From Methylomicrobium sp035916875 (GTDB lineage: Bacteria; Pseudomonadota; Gammaproteobacteria; Methylococcales; Methylomonadaceae): a stretch of DNA of 64,000 nt. The stretch lies in NCBI RefSeq assembly GCF_035916875.1, contig NZ_JAXUHN010000090.1, forward strand, positions 89,423 through 153,422, written 5' to 3'. The notes beneath the pieces were generated by a model that had not been told where the DNA came from, ran no database searches, and saw nothing but the letters and a program-made list of their open reading frames with translations. This document shows positions 1 to 10,400 of the stretch, piece after piece (within the stretch, counting starts at the first letter, position 1; each line of letters starts with the position of its first letter). Position numbers and translations under genes: made by a program.

Positions 1-2
1 TG

Positions 3-1001
3 CCGGTTGCGGAAAGTATGGAGTTCGCCCAGCAACTGGCGAATCTGCTCGATCAACAGTGCATCATCGTTGCTGACATTGCGTATTATCCGAAGCTAAT
101 CATCGGCGTGACCTCGCCGTCACCCGAATACAAAACCCCGGAACGCATTCTGGCCGCGGTGGACGAGGCGCTGTTTCAAGCCAAACGGGCAGGCAACAGC
201 GTGGTCAAGCTGATCGAATACGACGATGTGGTCCTGCATGAATATTACGATCTGTTGAAACTGTTGCCTGAACTCAGGGAAGGATTGACCAATCATTCTT
301 TCGTGCTGTTTGCGCAGCCGATATTGCCGATCAACGGCGCGAACGCCGAAAAAAAAGCCGAAGTGCTGCTGCGTTATAAAGACGATCAGGGCGACAGCCA
401 GACGCAAAGACGCTTGTTGCGGGCCGCCGAGCTGTTCCACATCAGCCGGGAAGTGGATCTTTATGTCGTACAGCAGTTTTGCCGCTATCTCGCCGAAAAT
501 CCCCAGCCTGTCATTTATTCGCTGAATATTTCCGGCAGCACGATCCGTTATCCGGGCTTTATCGAGAAAGTCGAACAGAGTTTTAACTATTACGGAATCG
601 ATGCCAGCAAAGTCTGTTTCGAAATCACCGAAACGGTCGCCGATCATGACTATCAGAATGCCAGCGAATTCATGCGCCTGCTGAAAGACAATCTGGGCTG
701 CTTGCTGTCGCTGGATGATATCGGCATCGGTTCGAGCAATCTTGCCAATCTATCCAAATTCAATGTCGATTTTTTCAAGATCGACGGCCTGTTCATGCAG
801 GATCTCTTACAGTGCCCTTATTCCGAACTGGTGGTCAGCTTCATTACCGCGGCGGCCAAATTGTTTAATAAGGAAACAGTCGCCGAGTATGTCGAAAATG
901 CCGAGCAATTGGAGAAATTGAAGGTTTTGGGTGTCGATTATGCGCAGGGTTATTATGTCGGCAAGCCTTCGTTGTTGTTTGATCCGGCGCAAAGCGTATA
1001 A
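3..1001 (+). CDS. GGDEF-EAL domain protein, 5' end outside window
   Basis: The frame is open to the window edge, so the N-terminus is missing. The first ~65 residues look like the tail of a GGDEF domain (VDEALFQAKRAGN). Residues ~80-320 form an EAL-type fold used in c-di-GMP hydrolysis or sensing. The signature positions are degenerate: EVL for EAL, DDIG for DDFG, and AEYVE for AEGVE. Conserved NISG, EITET and KIDG segments remain. Loss of several metal-site positions suggests an inactive or regulatory EAL domain rather than an active phosphodiesterase; this is inference. Confidence 0.85.
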   Translation, partial: PVAESMEFAQQLANLLDQQCIIVADIAYYPKLIIGVTSPSPEYKTPERILAAVDEALFQAKRAGNSVVKLIEYDDVVLHEYYDLLKLLPELREGLTNHSFVLFAQPILPINGANAEKKAEVLLRYKDDQGDSQTQRRLLRAAELFHISREVDLYVVQQFCRYLAENPQPVIYSLNISGSTIRYPGFIEKVEQSFNYYGIDASKVCFEITETVADHDYQNASEFMRLLKDNLGCLLSLDDIGIGSSNLANLSKFNVDFFKIDGLFMQDLLQCPYSELVVSFITAAAKLFNKETVAEYVENAEQLEKLKVLGVDYAQGYYVGKPSLLFDPAQSV

Positions 1002-1116
1002 AAACTTGGCTTTCCGCCTCTCTTAACAATTTTGCAAACCGGCGTGGGAATAATTGGCTTTTTGCCTGGCATGGGGTAGATTGTTCAGACTAAAATTTTA
1101 ATAAACCATAATAATT

Positions 1117-1920
1117 ATGTCCGATTCCTTAACTTTCATGATCCATGGCGGCGCCGATCACGGTGGCGGTATTGCTGAAACGGTGGCCGTTCTGCTCGGT
1201 TTTCTCGAAAAACTGGCCGGCATGGAGCCGCCGGAAATTTTTGCGGCGGTTCTGCCCGGCATTGCCGCAATGCAGAATATCCATCCGTTACTGGTGCATT
1301 TCCCTATCGCGTTTTTATCGGCTTTTTTTGTGCTCGATCTGGCCGGAAGCCTGTTCAAAAAGGCGAATTGGCGTGGGGTCGCGAGCTGGCTGTTGTATCT
1401 CGGCGCTATCGCCTCGATTTTTACAGCGACCGCCGGGTTTATCGCGGCGAATTCAGTCCCGCACGGGGAAAACGTGCATGCAATCATCGAGCGGCATGAG
1501 CATTTCGGCATCACAGTGGTGACTTTTGCCGTGTTGCTGTCCGCCTGGCGCGCGTTCAAAGGTGGTGCGATCGAAGGCGCCGCGAACAGTCTGTTTCTGA
1601 TCCTGGCTGCGGTTATGTGCGGCATCATGGCGTTGGGCGCGGATTTGGGCGGTTTGATGGTTTATCATTACGGCGTGGCGGTGTCCGCGGTGCCGGTGAG
1701 CGAAGAGGCATTGATGCACAACCATGACGAGGACGATCATCACGATCATGGGCATAGTCATGACTCCGAGTCGATTGACCAACATGGGCCTGTCATCGAT
1801 CCCGCTCATGAGCACGACCCCGTTCCTGTGCCCGCTGGGCCCGAGCAAACTCATGACCATCAGCATGAACATAATCATGCTCATGAGCACAGTCACGAAC
1901 ATCCGGCTGCGAGCAAATGA
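1117..1920 (+). CDS. DUF2231 membrane protein with histidine-rich tail
   Basis: The protein has 267 residues. After ~50 residues comes the DUF2231-type segment NIHPLLVHFPIAFL, followed by four predicted membrane spans (about residues 60-200). The last ~70 residues form a soluble tail very rich in His, Asp and Glu (HDHGHSH, HEHNHAHEHSHEH), typical of metal-binding tails. No good ribosome-binding site precedes the first ATG; an in-frame ATG at 1138 is an alternative. A role in metal handling is inferred from composition. It is convergent with the sigma54 activator gene. Confidence 0.75.
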   Translation: MSDSLTFMIHGGADHGGGIAETVAVLLGFLEKLAGMEPPEIFAAVLPGIAAMQNIHPLLVHFPIAFLSAFFVLDLAGSLFKKANWRGVASWLLYLGAIASIFTATAGFIAANSVPHGENVHAIIERHEHFGITVVTFAVLLSAWRAFKGGAIEGAANSLFLILAAVMCGIMALGADLGGLMVYHYGVAVSAVPVSEEALMHNHDEDDHHDHGHSHDSESIDQHGPVIDPAHEHDPVPVPAGPEQTHDHQHEHNHAHEHSHEHPAASK

Positions 1921-1926
1921 GCAACA

Positions 1927-3243
1927 TCAAAGCCCATAAAGCTTGCGTTTGCGCCAGAATGTCGCGCGGCTCATGCCGGCGAGCCGGGCCGCTTCGGTAA
2001 CCCGTCCGTGGCTTTGCAGCAGCGCTTCGCCGATTGCCTGTTTTTCCTGCTCAGGACTGCGCATTGGGAGTAGTTTGGCGGCAGATGAGATCATTTTCGG
2101 TTCGGTAAATTCCGGCGGCAGTTCCGCCAAGCGTAATGTCGCGCCGCGTCCGACCGCGAACGCATACTCGATTACATTTTGCAATTCCCGGACATTGCCC
2201 GGCCAGTGATAATCGAGCAAAAGACGCATCGCTTGCGGGTCGATCTTGTCGATTTTTCTGAATTTGCGCGCATTATGCTGCGTGATGAAGTGCCAGATCA
2301 GCAGGTTGATGTCCTCACGTCGCTCCCGTAAAGGCGGGATGAAAATTGGCACGACGCGCAGACGGTACATCAAATCTTCACGAAAATGACCGTTCCTGAC
2401 CTCTTCCCGTAACGACCGATGCGTCGCCGCAACGATGCGCACGTCCGCGTCAAGCAAATGGTCACCGCCGACCGGCATGAAATTTCTTTCCTGGATCACC
2501 CGAAGCAGTTTGGCCTGCAATTCCAGCGGCAATTCGGCCACTTCGTCCAGAAACAGCGTGCCGCCTTCGGCGCGTTGAAACACGCCTTTGTGATCCTTGA
2601 TCGCGCCGGTAAAGGCCCCGCGCACATGCCCGAACAGTTCGCTTTCCAGCAGATTTGCGGACAGTGCCGCGCAATTGACGGCCAGAAACGGCGCGTTTTT
2701 GCGCGCGCTGAGATCATGAATCGCCTTCGCGACCAGTTCCTTGCCGGAACCGCTCTCGCCCCGGACCAATACGGTCGCCTCGGTCTCGGCCGCATTGCGG
2801 ATAATCTGGAATACATTGCGCATCGCCGGCGAACGGCTGATGATGCCTTGAAAGTTTTGCTCCTGTTCGGAGTTGGCCCGCTGATTGGTGGCCGTATTTT
2901 CTGCCGCAGCGGCCGGGGTCAACAGTGCGATGCCTCCTGCCGTAGCGCCGTGCCGGTCATAGAGTAGGCGGGCGGATTGGTGCAGGGTCGGCATGCCTCT
3001 TTCCTGCTGCGTAGTGTGAATCGTGCGAAGCGTGTCCGCAATGATTATGAATTCCGGCGGACAGATTTTTTCCGGATTGATGCCGGTTAGCTGTGTAGCG
3101 CCCTGGCTCCAATACAGAACGTTTTGATCCGAGTCGACGATGTAAAACGCGAAGCTTTTACACATTTCGAAAATAGAGGCAAGAGACGAACGGCTGTCGA
3201 GCCGCTCGATCCAGTGGTCCGGCAGGTTTAAAGTGTCAGGCAT
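1927..3243 (-). CDS. sigma54-dependent transcriptional activator (AAA+ and Fis-type HTH)
   Basis: The protein has 438 residues. Residues ~15-110 resemble a PAS-like sensor (FYIVDSDQNVLYWSQGA). The AAA+ domain runs from ~133 to 365, with Walker A GESGSGKE at 162-169, the sigma54-contacting GAFTGA loop, Walker B GTLFLDE, and an R-finger region. The C-terminus carries a Fis-type helix-turn-helix (RVTEAARLAGMSRATFWRKRKLYGL region). The protein should remodel RNAP-sigma54 at -24/-12 promoters. There is no receiver domain, so a small ligand or partner probably controls it. The target genes are unknown. Confidence 0.9.
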   Translation of the reverse strand: MPDTLNLPDHWIERLDSRSSLASIFEMCKSFAFYIVDSDQNVLYWSQGATQLTGINPEKICPPEFIIIADTLRTIHTTQQERGMPTLHQSARLLYDRHGATAGGIALLTPAAAAENTATNQRANSEQEQNFQGIISRSPAMRNVFQIIRNAAETEATVLVRGESGSGKELVAKAIHDLSARKNAPFLAVNCAALSANLLESELFGHVRGAFTGAIKDHKGVFQRAEGGTLFLDEVAELPLELQAKLLRVIQERNFMPVGGDHLLDADVRIVAATHRSLREEVRNGHFREDLMYRLRVVPIFIPPLRERREDINLLIWHFITQHNARKFRKIDKIDPQAMRLLLDYHWPGNVRELQNVIEYAFAVGRGATLRLAELPPEFTEPKMISSAAKLLPMRSPEQEKQAIGEALLQSHGRVTEAARLAGMSRATFWRKRKLYGL

Positions 3244-3385
3244 TCAATCTGGCGGTAATTCATCGAAAGGGCAGTGGCTTGTATGCAGGAGTCGATATTA
3301 GCCGAGCCGGGCAAACAAATCAATCATGCCGCCAGACTTCTCTGAAGTATAATTTGCCTTTTGCAAATTCAGTTCAGGACCGAAA

Positions 3386-3955
3386 GTGATCGATCAAATC
3401 AATGCCTTGCTGCCACAAACGCAGTGCGGCAAATGCGGCTATCAGGGCTGCCGGCCTTATGCGGAGGCTCTTGCGGCCGGCGCTGCCGACATTAACCGTT
3501 GTCCGCCCGGCGGTGAGGAGGGTATTTTGGCGCTGGCGAATTTTTTGGGCGTCGCACCGAAGCCGCTCGATTCCGGTTGCGGGGCGCATAAACCCGCAGC
3601 CGTTGCATTGATCATCGAAGAAGACTGTATCGGCTGCGTGAAATGCCTGGGCGCCTGTCCTGTCGATGCGATTGTGGGGGCGGCCAAACACATGCATACG
3701 GTGATCGCATCGGAATGCACCGGCTGTGAGTTATGCATCGCGCCGTGCCCGGTCGATTGCATCGTGATGCAGGAGACGCCGGCAGAAAGCTTAAGCCTTG
3801 CCGGGCGGTTGAAACCGCTGCGTGCGGAATTGGCCAAGAGCCGCTACGAGATGCGCAGCCTGCGCAGAGCGCGCGAAGAGGCCGAAAAAGCGGCGCGGGC
3901 GCGTGAGAAGAAAGCGGCGTTAATCGTGAAAATGCAGTCCGCAGCTAAGCTGTGA
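3386..3955 (+). CDS. RnfB-type iron-sulfur protein
   Basis: The protein has 189 residues and a GTG start. The N-terminus holds the RnfB cluster motif (CGKCGYQGC...CPPGG). Two ferredoxin 4Fe-4S motifs follow, CIGCVKCLGACP and CTGCELCIAPCP. The C-terminus is a basic, Ala-rich helix. The membrane anchor found at the start of classical RnfB/RsxB is absent, and no rnfA, C, D, G or E genes lie nearby. It is therefore likely a soluble stand-alone electron-transfer protein of the RnfB family. Confidence 0.85.
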   Translation: MIDQINALLPQTQCGKCGYQGCRPYAEALAAGAADINRCPPGGEEGILALANFLGVAPKPLDSGCGAHKPAAVALIIEEDCIGCVKCLGACPVDAIVGAAKHMHTVIASECTGCELCIAPCPVDCIVMQETPAESLSLAGRLKPLRAELAKSRYEMRSLRRAREEAEKAARAREKKAALIVKMQSAAKL

Positions 3956-4028
3956 TGCAATTATTGTGGCCGGCAACGTGCGCTAAGGATTCGGCCACAG
4001 GCATCCATCGGAACGATGCCGGAAGTCT

Positions 4029-5009
4029 TCATCCGATTTTCTCGCGGCTCGCTGTCGAATAGCGCAGACCAATAGATAGAAAAAACTGCACGCCAAAGAT
4101 CAGATTCGCCATCAGCAGATGCACCGGCTGCGCGGCTGGCGGCATGCCGAGCCGGTCGAGCGTGATGCCGGCAATGATCGCGGTGACAATCAGACTGATC
4201 AATACATAACCGGTACGCAGGAACAGGTTTTGCCGGTCGAATGCCTGACGCAGTTTCCAGACCAGCCAGAGGTTCGTAAACAGGATGATCGACGAGAACG
4301 ATCGGTGCACGTAGAAAATAATCGGAAAATCGTCGCGCCAGTATTGCCGATCGATATAAGTGTGTTCGTGCGCGATGAAATCAACCGCCTCGCGCACTTG
4401 CGTACCCATCGCGACCTGTAGCAAGGTCATCCCCATTGCGGCCGTCAGAACCTTTTGGAAACGGGACGTCAGCCGGCTGCTGTCGATGAGGCCAAGCGAA
4501 CTGCGCTGAGAACGGGCGATCGTGTAGATCACCAGCGCCACGATCAACAAGGCCATCAGCATGTGCAGTGTGATCATGTAGGGTTTTAGGTTGCTCGCGA
4601 CGACCGATGAGCCGAGCCAGCCCTGAAAGCCGATCAAAAATAGATTGGTCAGTGACAAATAGAAAATCGGTTTGTCGCGTTTTAGAAAAATGCGTGACGC
4701 CCAGGCGGTCAGTAACACCAGAAAACCGGTGGTCGCGCCGATCAGCCGATTCGAGTATTCAGTCCAGGTTTTGACCGGGTTGAACTCAGTATTTTCGTAA
4801 CCGCGCTGCGCGTAAATCTGATGATAATCGGCCGGTAACTGCGCTTCGTCGGTCGGCGGAATCCATCGTCCGAAGCAGGTCGGCCAATCCGGGCAGCCCA
4901 TGCCCGCGCCGGAAGCACGGACGACGCCGCCCGCCAGGATCACCAGATACACCGCGAAAATGGTCAGTAGACCCAGGCGGCGGAAATTCAGAATGGCTTG
5001 ATCGTTCAT
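4029..5009 (-). CDS. ctaA: heme A synthase, COX15/CtaA family
   Basis: The protein has 326 residues from ATG 5009, whose codon overlaps the stop of the upstream ygfZ gene by 4 bp (ATGA). A longer in-frame extension to 5114 is rejected because it would run deep into ygfZ. It is a polytopic membrane protein with the family segment GGVVRASGAGMGCPDWPTC, including the extracytoplasmic Cys pair, and conserved His residues in later helices (IAHEHTY, YVHRSFS). It oxidises the heme O methyl group to make heme A for cytochrome c oxidase. Coupling to a ygfZ gene is plausible but unexplained. Confidence 0.9.
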   Translation of the reverse strand: MNDQAILNFRRLGLLTIFAVYLVILAGGVVRASGAGMGCPDWPTCFGRWIPPTDEAQLPADYHQIYAQRGYENTEFNPVKTWTEYSNRLIGATTGFLVLLTAWASRIFLKRDKPIFYLSLTNLFLIGFQGWLGSSVVASNLKPYMITLHMLMALLIVALVIYTIARSQRSSLGLIDSSRLTSRFQKVLTAAMGMTLLQVAMGTQVREAVDFIAHEHTYIDRQYWRDDFPIIFYVHRSFSSIILFTNLWLVWKLRQAFDRQNLFLRTGYVLISLIVTAIIAGITLDRLGMPPAAQPVHLLMANLIFGVQFFLSIGLRYSTASREKIG

Positions 5010-5992
5010 GCGTAATCGAGAGGTAACAAGCGGAGGGTGGCTTCGGGATGATCCTTCAGCATTAAGTCGTATTCGCCGTTTTCGGAGATCAGCAGGACAG
5101 CCAGCAGATGGCAAATCCCGCCGTGGCCGATCGCGGTTAACACCTGGCCGCGGCTTTGTTCGCCGCCGTTACGGTCCAGAATGCTCGCATTAGGCTCGGG
5201 CGCCGCGTCGAGCGCACATTCGGCCAGAAACAACGCGCGCTTGGCCTTGCCCAGATAGTGCGTGCGCGCGACGATTTCCTGGCCGGTGTAACAGCCCTTC
5301 GTGAAGCTGACGCCGCCCAGTTTGTCGAGATTCAGCATTTGCGGAACGTGTTCTTCCGAGGCGGCCCGGCTTAGCCAGGGAATACCGGCGAGTAGATCGA
5401 GCAAGCGCCAGTCTTCCGAATTTCCGGGAGCAAAGCCTTTCTCGGTCAGATGTTCGCTCCACAGTGTAATGGCGTGTTCCGTGTCGGCAATCGTGAGCGT
5501 GCGGGGCGGTGAAGAACCGAGCGAAATCGTTACTCCACCCTCGTTGCGGCAGGTTGCAAACCGCCGTTCGGCCACTGGTTCGTTGCCGCTGATTCCAAGC
5601 AGGCACAAGTCGTCCGACCGGTCGGTTAATCTTATATCCGAGCGCAGCACATATTTTTGCAGGCGGTTTTTGACCGGTTCCAATAACTCCAGCGGCAACA
5701 CAAGCAGATAATCGTCCGCTTGCTTGGCGAGCAGAAATGTCGCGATCGCGCGGCCTTTCGGATTGCAAAACGCGCCGGTACGCGCCTGGGTTTCAGTCAC
5801 TTCGAAAACATTACAGGTCGCTTGGCCCTGTAACAATTTCGCCGCATCCTTGCCGGAAACCGATAATACGCCCAGATGGCTGATCGGGTAGATGTGGGGT
5901 CGGTCGAGCTGGGTTTTGGAGAAAACGATGCGGTCACCGTTTTCAAAAACAGCGTGTTCGGCCAGTAGAAAGCTTTTCCATTGCGGATTCAT
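5006..5992 (-). CDS. ygfZ: YgfZ-family folate-binding Fe-S maintenance protein
   Basis: The protein has 328 residues with a GcvT-like fold. The diagnostic YgfZ/IBA57 signature KGCYTGQEIVART is present at about residues 228-240. Early segments match the aminomethyltransferase-like domain (LLQGQATCNVFEVTE, GAFCNPKGRAIATF). Family members support repair or assembly of certain iron-sulfur enzymes. The gene is translationally coupled to ctaA. Confidence 0.9.
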   Translation of the reverse strand: MNPQWKSFLLAEHAVFENGDRIVFSKTQLDRPHIYPISHLGVLSVSGKDAAKLLQGQATCNVFEVTETQARTGAFCNPKGRAIATFLLAKQADDYLLVLPLELLEPVKNRLQKYVLRSDIRLTDRSDDLCLLGISGNEPVAERRFATCRNEGGVTISLGSSPPRTLTIADTEHAITLWSEHLTEKGFAPGNSEDWRLLDLLAGIPWLSRAASEEHVPQMLNLDKLGGVSFTKGCYTGQEIVARTHYLGKAKRALFLAECALDAAPEPNASILDRNGGEQSRGQVLTAIGHGGICHLLAVLLISENGEYDLMLKDHPEATLRLLPLDYA

Positions 5993-6095
5993 GAAGCGCT
6001 TTAAAAGTAAAAATGCCTATTATACCGTGTTATGACTCGCGGACCTGTAGCCGATGAGGGCGGCGCAGAGTATGGGCGCGTTGATATGCGCGGGA

Positions 6096-6578
6096 TTAAT
6101 CCCTGAAATTGATGTACTGCAACGGCATCTCCAGCTTTTCCTGCTTCAACATCTGAATCACGTCCTGCAAATCATCGCGCTGTTTGCCGGTTACTCGCAC
6201 CTGATCGGCCTGGATTGCAGCCTGCACTTTCAATTTTTTGTCCTTGATCAGTTTGACGATTTTTTTGGCGAGCATGCTCTCGATGCCTTGTCTGAGCGTG
6301 ATTTCCTGGCGCACGATTTTGCCGCTGGCTTTCGCTTCGGCGATGTCCAGGCAGACGATATCGATGCCGCGTTTGGTCAGTTTGGTCTGTACGATGTCGA
6401 GCATCTGTTGCAGTTGAAATTCCGAGCCGGATGTCATCAGCAGTTTATTGTCGCTCAGTTCGTAGCTGGAGTTCGTACCTTTGAAGTCGAAGCGGGTCGA
6501 GACTTCCTTGTTGGCCTGGTCAACCGCGTTACGGGCTTCTTGTTTGTCGAATTCTGAGACGATGTCGAAAGAGGGCAT
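6096..6578 (-). CDS. yajQ: YajQ-family nucleotide (c-di-GMP) binding protein
   Basis: The protein has 160 residues, the usual length for the family. It starts MPSFDIVSEFDKQEARNAVDQ and ends with a MPLQYINFRD tail, both hallmark YajQ sequences. Some homologues bind c-di-GMP and act with transcription factors; others bind ATP or GTP. The abundance of c-di-GMP proteins in this window fits that role but does not prove it. Confidence 0.95.
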   Translation of the reverse strand: MPSFDIVSEFDKQEARNAVDQANKEVSTRFDFKGTNSSYELSDNKLLMTSGSEFQLQQMLDIVQTKLTKRGIDIVCLDIAEAKASGKIVRQEITLRQGIESMLAKKIVKLIKDKKLKVQAAIQADQVRVTGKQRDDLQDVIQMLKQEKLEMPLQYINFRD

Positions 6579-6685
6579 TTTTAGGTGTTTGTATGGTTAG
6601 GGTATAGAATTTTACTATAATAACTAAGGATAATTCGACACGGTTCAATTTAGAATCAGCCCGCAACCCTGATTCAAGGAGCGCC

Positions 6686-7370
6686 ATGCGGATGCTCATA
6701 TATCTCTTTTTTCGCAGTTGTGCTGTCTGCTGATGGCGGATGGCTGCGTAAAGGTTTTGCCGCCGCTGCAAATCGACACCGACAAATGGACCGGGCATCA
6801 AACGTTGTATCTGGCGAAAGTTTACACTGGTTCGATTCACGGGCGCTCAAGCCGATTAAAATGCCTTCCGCGACGGCGGTGGCGAGCGCTTTGCTCAATG
6901 AGTGGCTGGATAAAACACTGACGTTGATGTAATACCCGTTTGATTTGCGTATCATTTTGACGATGGATCTTGCGATCGGCGCCGATGACTTGCTTGCCAA
7001 GCATGGGATTCTTTCGCCTGCCGCACTGAAAGACACGCGCGTTAGCGTTGAAAATAGCGTCTTTGGCGCGGTTTTGCTGGATGCGGCGTTGCGGGCCGGA
7101 AGACCTCAGGCCGGGGATATCCCGTTAGAGACGGTCCCGGCGAATCCCCACGAACATTATTATACTAAGTGATAAAGCCGATGCGCTAGTGACGTTCGAG
7201 CCGCACAAATCCCGACTTTTCGCGGCGGGTGCACGCAGCGTGTTCGATGGTTCCGAGATGCCGGATTGCAAGCCAAGGTGGATGATTTGCACTCGATGAT
7301 GCGACTGCGGCAACCGTTATATATGAAGGATGATAGCGATGAGATTCCGAAAGGGCGTTTTGCCGCATGA
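6686..7370 (+). pseudogene. decayed TauA/NMT1-type periplasmic substrate-binding protein gene
   Basis: An ATG with an AGGAG-like site begins at 6686, but the reading frame is broken several times. Fragments in different frames match in order the typical family layout: WTGHQTLYLAK, then LHWFDSRALKPIKMPSATAV, an in-frame stop at 6930, then YPFDLRIILTMDLAIGADDLLAKHGI, VSVENSVFGAVLLDAALRAG, and in another frame VTFEPHKSRLFAAGARSVFDGSEMP. This order is that of NMT1/TauA-like ligand-binding proteins. It lies directly upstream of the large GGDEF/EAL sensor, a common pairing, so it was probably the sensor's ligand-binding partner. No intact product is possible. Confidence 0.7.
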
Positions 7371-7401
7371 ATAGACGAAACCGAGAAGCCTGGATGTCTG
7401 A

Positions 7402-10400
7402 ATGAAAAGACGGACCTTCCGTTCCTACCGTCTCAAAATATGGCTGCCACTCAGCAGTTTTTTGTTGTTCTTTTGTCTATTGTCCGGTGTGGTATGGGGC
7501 GATTATCGTAATACGTTGGAGTTGGCGCAGCAACGCACCGAAAGCACGCTGCAGGGTATTCTCAAACGGCTGAAAATGCGTCTCGAAGATGCGATAGCCA
7601 AGGATGAGCGAGAAGAAATCGACCAAGACTTCAATTTGATCGACTTGCAATCCGGCACCGAAGCGATTGCGCTAATCGATGATCGGGACGCGGTCGTAGC
7701 GTCGAACAATCCCATCTGGAGGCATCGGCCTGCTTCGGAAACACTTCCCGGCTTCGATCGTGGACGCTTGGCTCGGGCGCGTCTGACGCTTCACATCGAT
7801 ATGCGCTACGATCCGCAAAGTCAACGTTATACGGTCTATGTGCCTGTGCGGTTCCAGAGCGGCAAACATGCGTTGCGCTCTCCGAATATCGGCGCGGTTT
7901 ATTACGTGTACGATAATTCCTACGTCGAAAGCGCGATGTGGCGGCAATTGATCAACAATTACGCGTTGGTTTGGCCGGCCATTTTGGTGGTGTTCGTGTT
8001 GTCCTGGCTTATTTGGAACTTCCTGCTGTTTCGGCCGCTACAGCATTTGCTGCCGTTCATCAAGCAGATTGCCGCTAACGATCCGGCTGCAAGAAATCCG
8101 TTGACCGGAGATGGCGAGCTGGCCCAACTGGGACGTATGCTGGAACAAAATCATCAGACCCAGCAACAGACGCTGAGAACCCTCAAACAGGGCGAGCACG
8201 TGTTGGCTGTGACCTTGCAATCGGTCGGCAACGGCCTGATCACGACCGATACGCAAGGGGTAATCGCCACCATGAATCCGATCGCGGAGCAATTGACCGG
8301 CTGGCCGGCGGCAGAAGGCATTGGACAGCCGGTCGAGAAGGTCCTCTGTGTCATCAATGTGAATACCAGCGAAGTGATTTCTTTGCCGATTCGGCACGTG
8401 CTCAAGACACGGCAATTGATCCGGCAAACTCATCAGGTTCTGTTGCATTCCCGTACTGGTAATACGTTTCATATTGAAATCAGTTCTTCGCCGATACTGG
8501 ATGATGAAGGCGATCTCTATGGAGTCATTCTGACTTTTAACGATGTTTCGGACAAATATCGTTTGCGGGAACAGTTACATAACGAGAAGCGCTATCTTCA
8601 GCATTTGATCGATTACAGCGCTACGGCGATTTATTCGCTATTACCCAAAACTAAACCCGAAGAAGGCTTCCGATTCAACTATGGTTCGATCCGGTTGGAA
8701 CAGCTTAGCGGCTTTAGCATTCATGAATGGGAAACCGTGGAGGATTTATGGCGATCGAGAGTCCATCCCAATGACCTCGAACGCGTTAAGGATGCCGTAC
8801 AGCAAGCCGTCAAGAAAGGCCGGATTGTAGAGTGCTATCGATTTTTACACGGCGACGGACGCTACCGGTGGATTGAGGATCATTTGACCTCACTGACCAA
8901 TGCGGCCGGCGAAACTTACGAATTGTTGGGCGATTGGCTCGATATTACCGAAATCCGAGAGGCCGAGCTGAAAAGCCAAATGTTGGGCGTGATGCTTGAT
9001 CAGTCGATCAACGAAATCATGGTCATCGACAGCAAAACCCTGTATTTTCTCCATGTGAATGAGGGTGGCTTGAACAATTTGGGTTACAGTCTGGCTGAGT
9101 TCGTTAAAATGACGCTGCTCGATGTCTATCCGCAGTACGATATGGAGACGTTGGCGCGGCTGATCGCGCCGTTGTTGCTCGGCAAGCAATCGCGACTGCA
9201 TTTCGAGAGCGTGCATAGGCGCAAAGACGGCTCCCGTTATCCGGTCGAAGTCTGGCTGCAATTTCATCATAACGCTTCCGATATGTTGATTGTGACCGCG
9301 CTCGACATTACCCAGCGCAAGCAACAGGAAGAAAAAATAAAACGCCTGAACAATTTCTATGCGGTCTTGACCAAGATCAATCAGGCGATTGTGCAAATTC
9401 GGAACGAGGCCGAGTTATTTGCGGATGTCTGCGAAATCGTGCTCGAAATGGATGTTGTGCGTATGGTCTGGATCGGCAAACTGGATGCTGCAACGGCGAC
9501 GATCCTGCCGGTCGCGGCAACCGGCGACCGACTTCATTATCTGGATGAATTGATGATCTCGATCAATCCGGATTTACCTGAAGGTCAGGGGCCTGCGGGC
9601 ACCGCGTTTCGCGAAAACCGCATCGTGGTGGTCAATGATTTTCAACACGATCCGATGACCGCACTCTGGCATGACAATGGAAGCCGGCTTTTCGGCTGGA
9701 AAGCTTCCTGCGGGGTGCCGATCATGCTGAATCATCAGCCTTATGCGTTGTTGAATGTATATGCGGATCAAGTGCATTTTTTCGATGCCGAAGTGCTCGA
9801 TTTGCTGACTGAATTGAGTCTCGATCTGTCGTTTGCGCTGGGATTGTATGCGCGCGAGGCGGTGCGGCGCTCGGCCGAGCAAAAGATGGAGCTTTGGGCG
9901 AAGGTGTTCAGCCAAAACCGCGAAGCGGTGATCATCGCCGATCACGACAATCGGATCGTTTCGGTCAATCAGGCGTTTACTCGCATTACCGGATATGAAG
10001 AGCATGACGTGTTGGGCAAAAATTCGCGGCTGTTGTCATCCGGTCTGCACGGCAAGGATTTTCATCGCCTATTGTGGAAAAGTCTGATCGAAAACGATTT
10101 CTGGCAAGGCGAACTGGTCGAGCGCAAAAAGGACGGCAGTTTGTACACCGAATGGCTGTCGATCAGCGTAGTGCGAGATGAGGCCGGCGGCATCGTCAAT
10201 TATATTGCGATCTTCACCGACATTACCCAGCTCAAGGCCGCCAAGCAGCAAATCGAGTATATGGCGCATTATGACGCGCTGACCGGATTGCCGAACCGTC
10301 TATTGCTGAAGGCGCGGGTCGATCACGAGATTTCGATCGCTGATCGCAACAAGCAAACGTTTGCGTTATTGTTCATCGATCTGGATCATTTCAAAAACAT

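Noticed and set aside
6054..6557. 167-residue plus frame
   Set aside because: Antisense to yajQ, which is full length and clear.
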